Position numbers and translations under genes: made by a program. Shown here piece after piece: positions 61,906-64,000 of a stretch of 64,000 nt of DNA (the stretch's first letter is position 1; every line of letters starts with the position of its first letter). The DNA is from Rasiella rasia (GTDB taxonomy: Bacteria; Bacteroidota; Bacteroidia; Flavobacteriales; Flavobacteriaceae), in NCBI RefSeq assembly GCF_011044175.1, contig NZ_CP049057.1, positions 124,001 through 188,000 of the forward strand. Direction: 5' to 3'. The notes beneath the pieces were generated by a model. It made no database searches and was not told where the DNA came from. It saw nothing but the letters and a program-made list of their open reading frames with translations.

Positions 61906-62822
61906 AAGCATTGGTTATTTCGGGAGGTGGTAGTAAAGGCGCATTTGCAGGAGGTGTTGCTCAGTACCTTCTAGAGGATTTACGCCAAGAATACGATCTT
62001 TTTGTAGGTACAAGTACGGGGAGTTTACTAATCTCTCATTTGGCATTGCACAAGGTTGAAAAAATCAAGGAAATTTATACCTCTGTAAATCAGCAAAGTA
62101 TTTTTAGTACTTGTCCGTTTGTAATTAAGAAAACGAAGTACGGTGGAAAAGAGATTGCTATTAATCATTTTACTGTTTTGAGAAACTTTCTGAAGGGGAG
62201 TAAAACCTTCGGCGAAAGCCACAACCTTCGTGCACTTATTGAGGAAACATTTACAGAGGCAGAATTTAATGAATTGAAACAGGGGCCTAAGGAGATTGTT
62301 GTAACGGTTTCGAATTTATCATTGAATCAAGTAGAGTATAAGTCTATTAACGATTTCAGTTATAGTGATTTTCTAGATTGGATTTGGATCTCTTGTAACT
62401 ACGTTCCTTTTATGAGCTTGGTTAAAAAAGATGGCTGTGAATATGCCGATGGCGGTTTTGGGAGTATGGTGCCTATTGAAGAAGCTATACATAGAGGCGC
62501 TACCGAAGTGGATGTTATTATCTTGGAAACAGACGTAACGTATTACAATCGGTTGCCGGTAAAAAATGTTTTTTCTTTGCTGACTTCTATTCATAGCTTT
62601 ATGTTAGATAGGGTTGAAAAACAGAATATTAGAATTGGTAAGTTTGTTGCCGCCAATAAAAATGCGATTATCAATCTGTACTACACGCCTACGGTACTTA
62701 CCACGAACTCACTAGTTTTTAACAAAAAAGATATGTCCTTGTGGTGGGAGCAAGGATTTAGTTATGCCAAGTTGAAAAACAAAGAATTAAATGAAACGAA
62801 GGTTGAAGAAGCCTCTGAATAG
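61902..62822 (+). CDS. Patatin-like phospholipase
   Basis: A 306-residue protein with the patatin catalytic elements: the oxyanion-hole loop GGGSKGAF (about 8-15), the nucleophile elbow GTSTG (S38), and the Asp-Gly partner ADGGFGSMVP near residue 182. It is predicted to be a serine-aspartate dyad lipid acyl hydrolase. There is no signal peptide, so it is likely cytosolic or membrane-associated. It is translationally coupled (ATGA) to the M1 aminopeptidase. Confidence 0.92.
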   Translation: MKALVISGGGSKGAFAGGVAQYLLEDLRQEYDLFVGTSTGSLLISHLALHKVEKIKEIYTSVNQQSIFSTCPFVIKKTKYGGKEIAINHFTVLRNFLKGSKTFGESHNLRALIEETFTEAEFNELKQGPKEIVVTVSNLSLNQVEYKSINDFSYSDFLDWIWISCNYVPFMSLVKKDGCEYADGGFGSMVPIEEAIHRGATEVDVIILETDVTYYNRLPVKNVFSLLTSIHSFMLDRVEKQNIRIGKFVAANKNAIINLYYTPTVLTTNSLVFNKKDMSLWWEQGFSYAKLKNKELNETKVEEASE

Positions 62823-62878
62823 ATAGAGATGCCTATAAAATTATGATGCTACCACAAATTTTCGCAACCTTTTTTGAT

Positions 62879-62898
62879 AAGGGGAAAAACCCTTTTTT
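62879..62898 (+). terminator. Terminator after the patatin-like gene
   Basis: AAGGG and CCCTT (62879-62894) form a short stem around a GAAAAA loop, followed by a T run to 62898. It lies 56 nt after the stop codon. The stem is short, so the call is moderate. Confidence 0.55.
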
Positions 62899-63009
62899 GC
62901 TCAGTCTATTCCCCCAATTTTGAAAGCTTAGTAGTTGTAATCAATTCATTTTCAATACTTTTAGTTTTAGTTAAGATTATAGTTGTGCTTTTAGTGCTTA
63001 TTTTTAGTG

Positions 63010-63017
63010 TAACTTTA
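63010..63017 (+). promoter_or_regulatory. -7-like element of the lipoprotein gene at 63040
   Basis: TAACTTTA, one base off the TAnnTTTG consensus, 22 nt before the ATG. No -33 box is clear in the T-rich upstream sequence. Confidence 0.35.
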
Positions 63018-63039
63018 TGGAACTAAATACATAGAAACT

Positions 63040-63783
63040 ATGAAAACACTAAGAAAATCAATTCAATTTACGGCAATAGCATTGCTTGCAGTTTCATTTC
63101 TAGTAGGATGTGAAGAGCATCAAACTCCTCCTGTAAATGACGACCCACCGCGGGAGTTAATTTCTGTAGAACAAGCTAAAGAAATGTTCGATACTTATTA
63201 TGAACGAAGAGTAACGCTTATACGAACGTACGAAGAGGGTGTAGACAGTACGCGAGAATTTCATCCAACACGTTTTGGAGAATACGATTACGCAACAGTA
63301 AAACAATATATGGCATTTATTGAGTCTGAAGCTAAACTGGCAAATGTAGAAATTGGCGGGTTACGCTTTTATCTCACAAATTATCCTAATGCAAACGAAT
63401 TTAACGATGGCACGGCCGTTAAATATCCGCGTCAAAATTCTTTTGTACTTGTACCAACTACGGTAGTTGACGGAAAGCAACGCGGATTTATAACTCGTGT
63501 AAATTCTACTGGCGGTCGGGATGTTGTTTTGGTAAGCGATTTAGTTCAAGGGGGGCAAGACGATGAAGAAACTCAGGAGAACCAAAGTGTTCAGGAGAGT
63601 AAGGTAACAGGTTTAAATACCCAAAAAGCAGGTTATGGCGCCGCAAAACCTAAATTTTTGTATATAAATGCGATGATGGGGGCCAATATGTCGCAAAATC
63701 CAGGAGACCTAGTAAGTTTATTGTTGAACGAATCTAATCTAGTACCACCGCCGCCTCAGGAAGATACCGATTTTGATGATTAG
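63040..63783 (+). CDS. Lipoprotein of unknown function
   Basis: A 247-residue lipoprotein (lipobox LVGC, Cys at about residue 24), with a proline-rich segment just after it and a globular middle (VEIGGLRFYLTNYPNANEF, VLVPTTVVDGKQRGFI). The tail is acidic and ends in PPPPQEDTDFDD. I recognise no family. The membrane-protein gene that follows starts 14 nt downstream, so the two may be an operon. Confidence 0.8.
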   Translation: MKTLRKSIQFTAIALLAVSFLVGCEEHQTPPVNDDPPRELISVEQAKEMFDTYYERRVTLIRTYEEGVDSTREFHPTRFGEYDYATVKQYMAFIESEAKLANVEIGGLRFYLTNYPNANEFNDGTAVKYPRQNSFVLVPTTVVDGKQRGFITRVNSTGGRDVVLVSDLVQGGQDDEETQENQSVQESKVTGLNTQKAGYGAAKPKFLYINAMMGANMSQNPGDLVSLLLNESNLVPPPPQEDTDFDD

Positions 63784-63797
63784 CCACCCTATGAAAC

Positions 63798-64000
63798 TTG
63801 GACAACCCATTGTTACATACCGTTTTATTTTATGCTGTATTAGCCTTTGAAGGAATAGCCGCGCTATTTGCCTTTATATGTTATAAAAAATATAGTCATA
63901 CGTATTTACGGTTTTTTCCTTGGTTGTTGCTGTATGTCTTTGTTACAGAAGTTTCGGCAATCTTTGTGCTAGAGCGCTTTCACACCAATGTTGTTATCTA
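63798..64000 (+). CDS. Partial membrane protein gene cut by the right edge
   Basis: An open frame runs off the window end. It has no ATG in the visible part; a TTG at 63798 gives LDNPLLHTVLFYAVLAFEGI and then two membrane helices, with a basic cytoplasmic loop (CYKKYSHTYLRF) between them. An ATG at 63791 in another frame ends after 19 codons and is a decoy. The start lies 14 nt after the stop of the lipoprotein gene. The protein is a multi-spanning membrane protein of unknown family. Confidence 0.65.
   Translation, partial: MDNPLLHTVLFYAVLAFEGIAALFAFICYKKYSHTYLRFFPWLLLYVFVTEVSAIFVLERFHTNVVI

Noticed and set aside
63791-63850. ATG at 63791 as the start of the last gene.
   Set aside because: That frame stops after 19 codons; the membrane-protein frame is offset and begins at TTG 63798.

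Overview
The window is a 64 kb stretch of A+T-rich chromosome from a member of the Bacteroidota, almost certainly a marine-type Flavobacteriaceae. The evidence is: proteins ending in type IX secretion (T9SS) sorting domains, -7 promoter boxes of the form TAnnTTTG, poor Shine-Dalgarno sequences, many lipoproteins with short lipoboxes, and families typical of flavobacteria (2TM-domain proteins, DUF2141, DUF4331, DUF2490, LETM1-related protein, OsmC/hydrolase fusion). I see no rRNA, tRNA, CRISPR array, insertion sequence, phage gene or origin. Coding density is high; the longest gaps without a gene are roughly 210-235 nt, and none exceeds 300.

Layout. 97-6487 (minus) is a MoxR/DUF58 membrane-associated operon (SpoIIM-like, membrane protein, DUF4129, DUF4350, MoxR ATPase, DUF58), divergent from RDD and TRIC-family membrane genes. 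7.9-17.5 kb holds housekeeping and envelope genes: cyclophilin lipoprotein, Nudix CoA pyrophosphatase, an acyltransferase, an ECF sigma factor with a membrane partner, type II NADH dehydrogenase, a 13-residue-repeat protein, a class III nucleotide cyclase, and two T9SS cargo proteins.

17.7-25.8 kb is the most interesting region: a TonB-dependent receptor, DUF2141 protein, TPR-like protein, LytS-type histidine kinase with a C-terminal 2TM domain, four stand-alone 2TM proteins, an amidohydrolase and a LytTR response regulator. Three upstream regions in this block carry direct repeats that match the LytTR-domain binding consensus, each pair spaced 21 bp and each ending 63-64 nt before a start codon. 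I infer a self-contained two-component regulon built around the 2TM proteins.

25.8-29.3 kb (minus) is a three-gene envelope operon (FAM151-like phosphodiesterase fold, phosphoethanolamine-transferase-like sulfatase-fold protein, LETM1-related protein). 29.4-33.8 kb groups DUF4331, a lipoprotein and a TPR lipoprotein with a convergent ECF sigma/anti-sigma pair. 34-46 kb is rich in exported hydrolases: M36 metallopeptidase, Cu/Zn superoxide dismutase, S9 peptidase and a BNR/sortilin-like giant. 46.1-48.7 kb is a second AAA/VWA pair, analogous to the first MoxR operon. 48.7-64 kb contains an S41 peptidase, TauE/SafE permease, LysM protein, fasciclin lipoprotein, HEAT protein, an ABC ATPase with a small membrane partner, a giant TolB/amidohydrolase, RecG, M1 aminopeptidase, a patatin-like phospholipase and a lipoprotein. 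A membrane-protein gene runs off the right edge.
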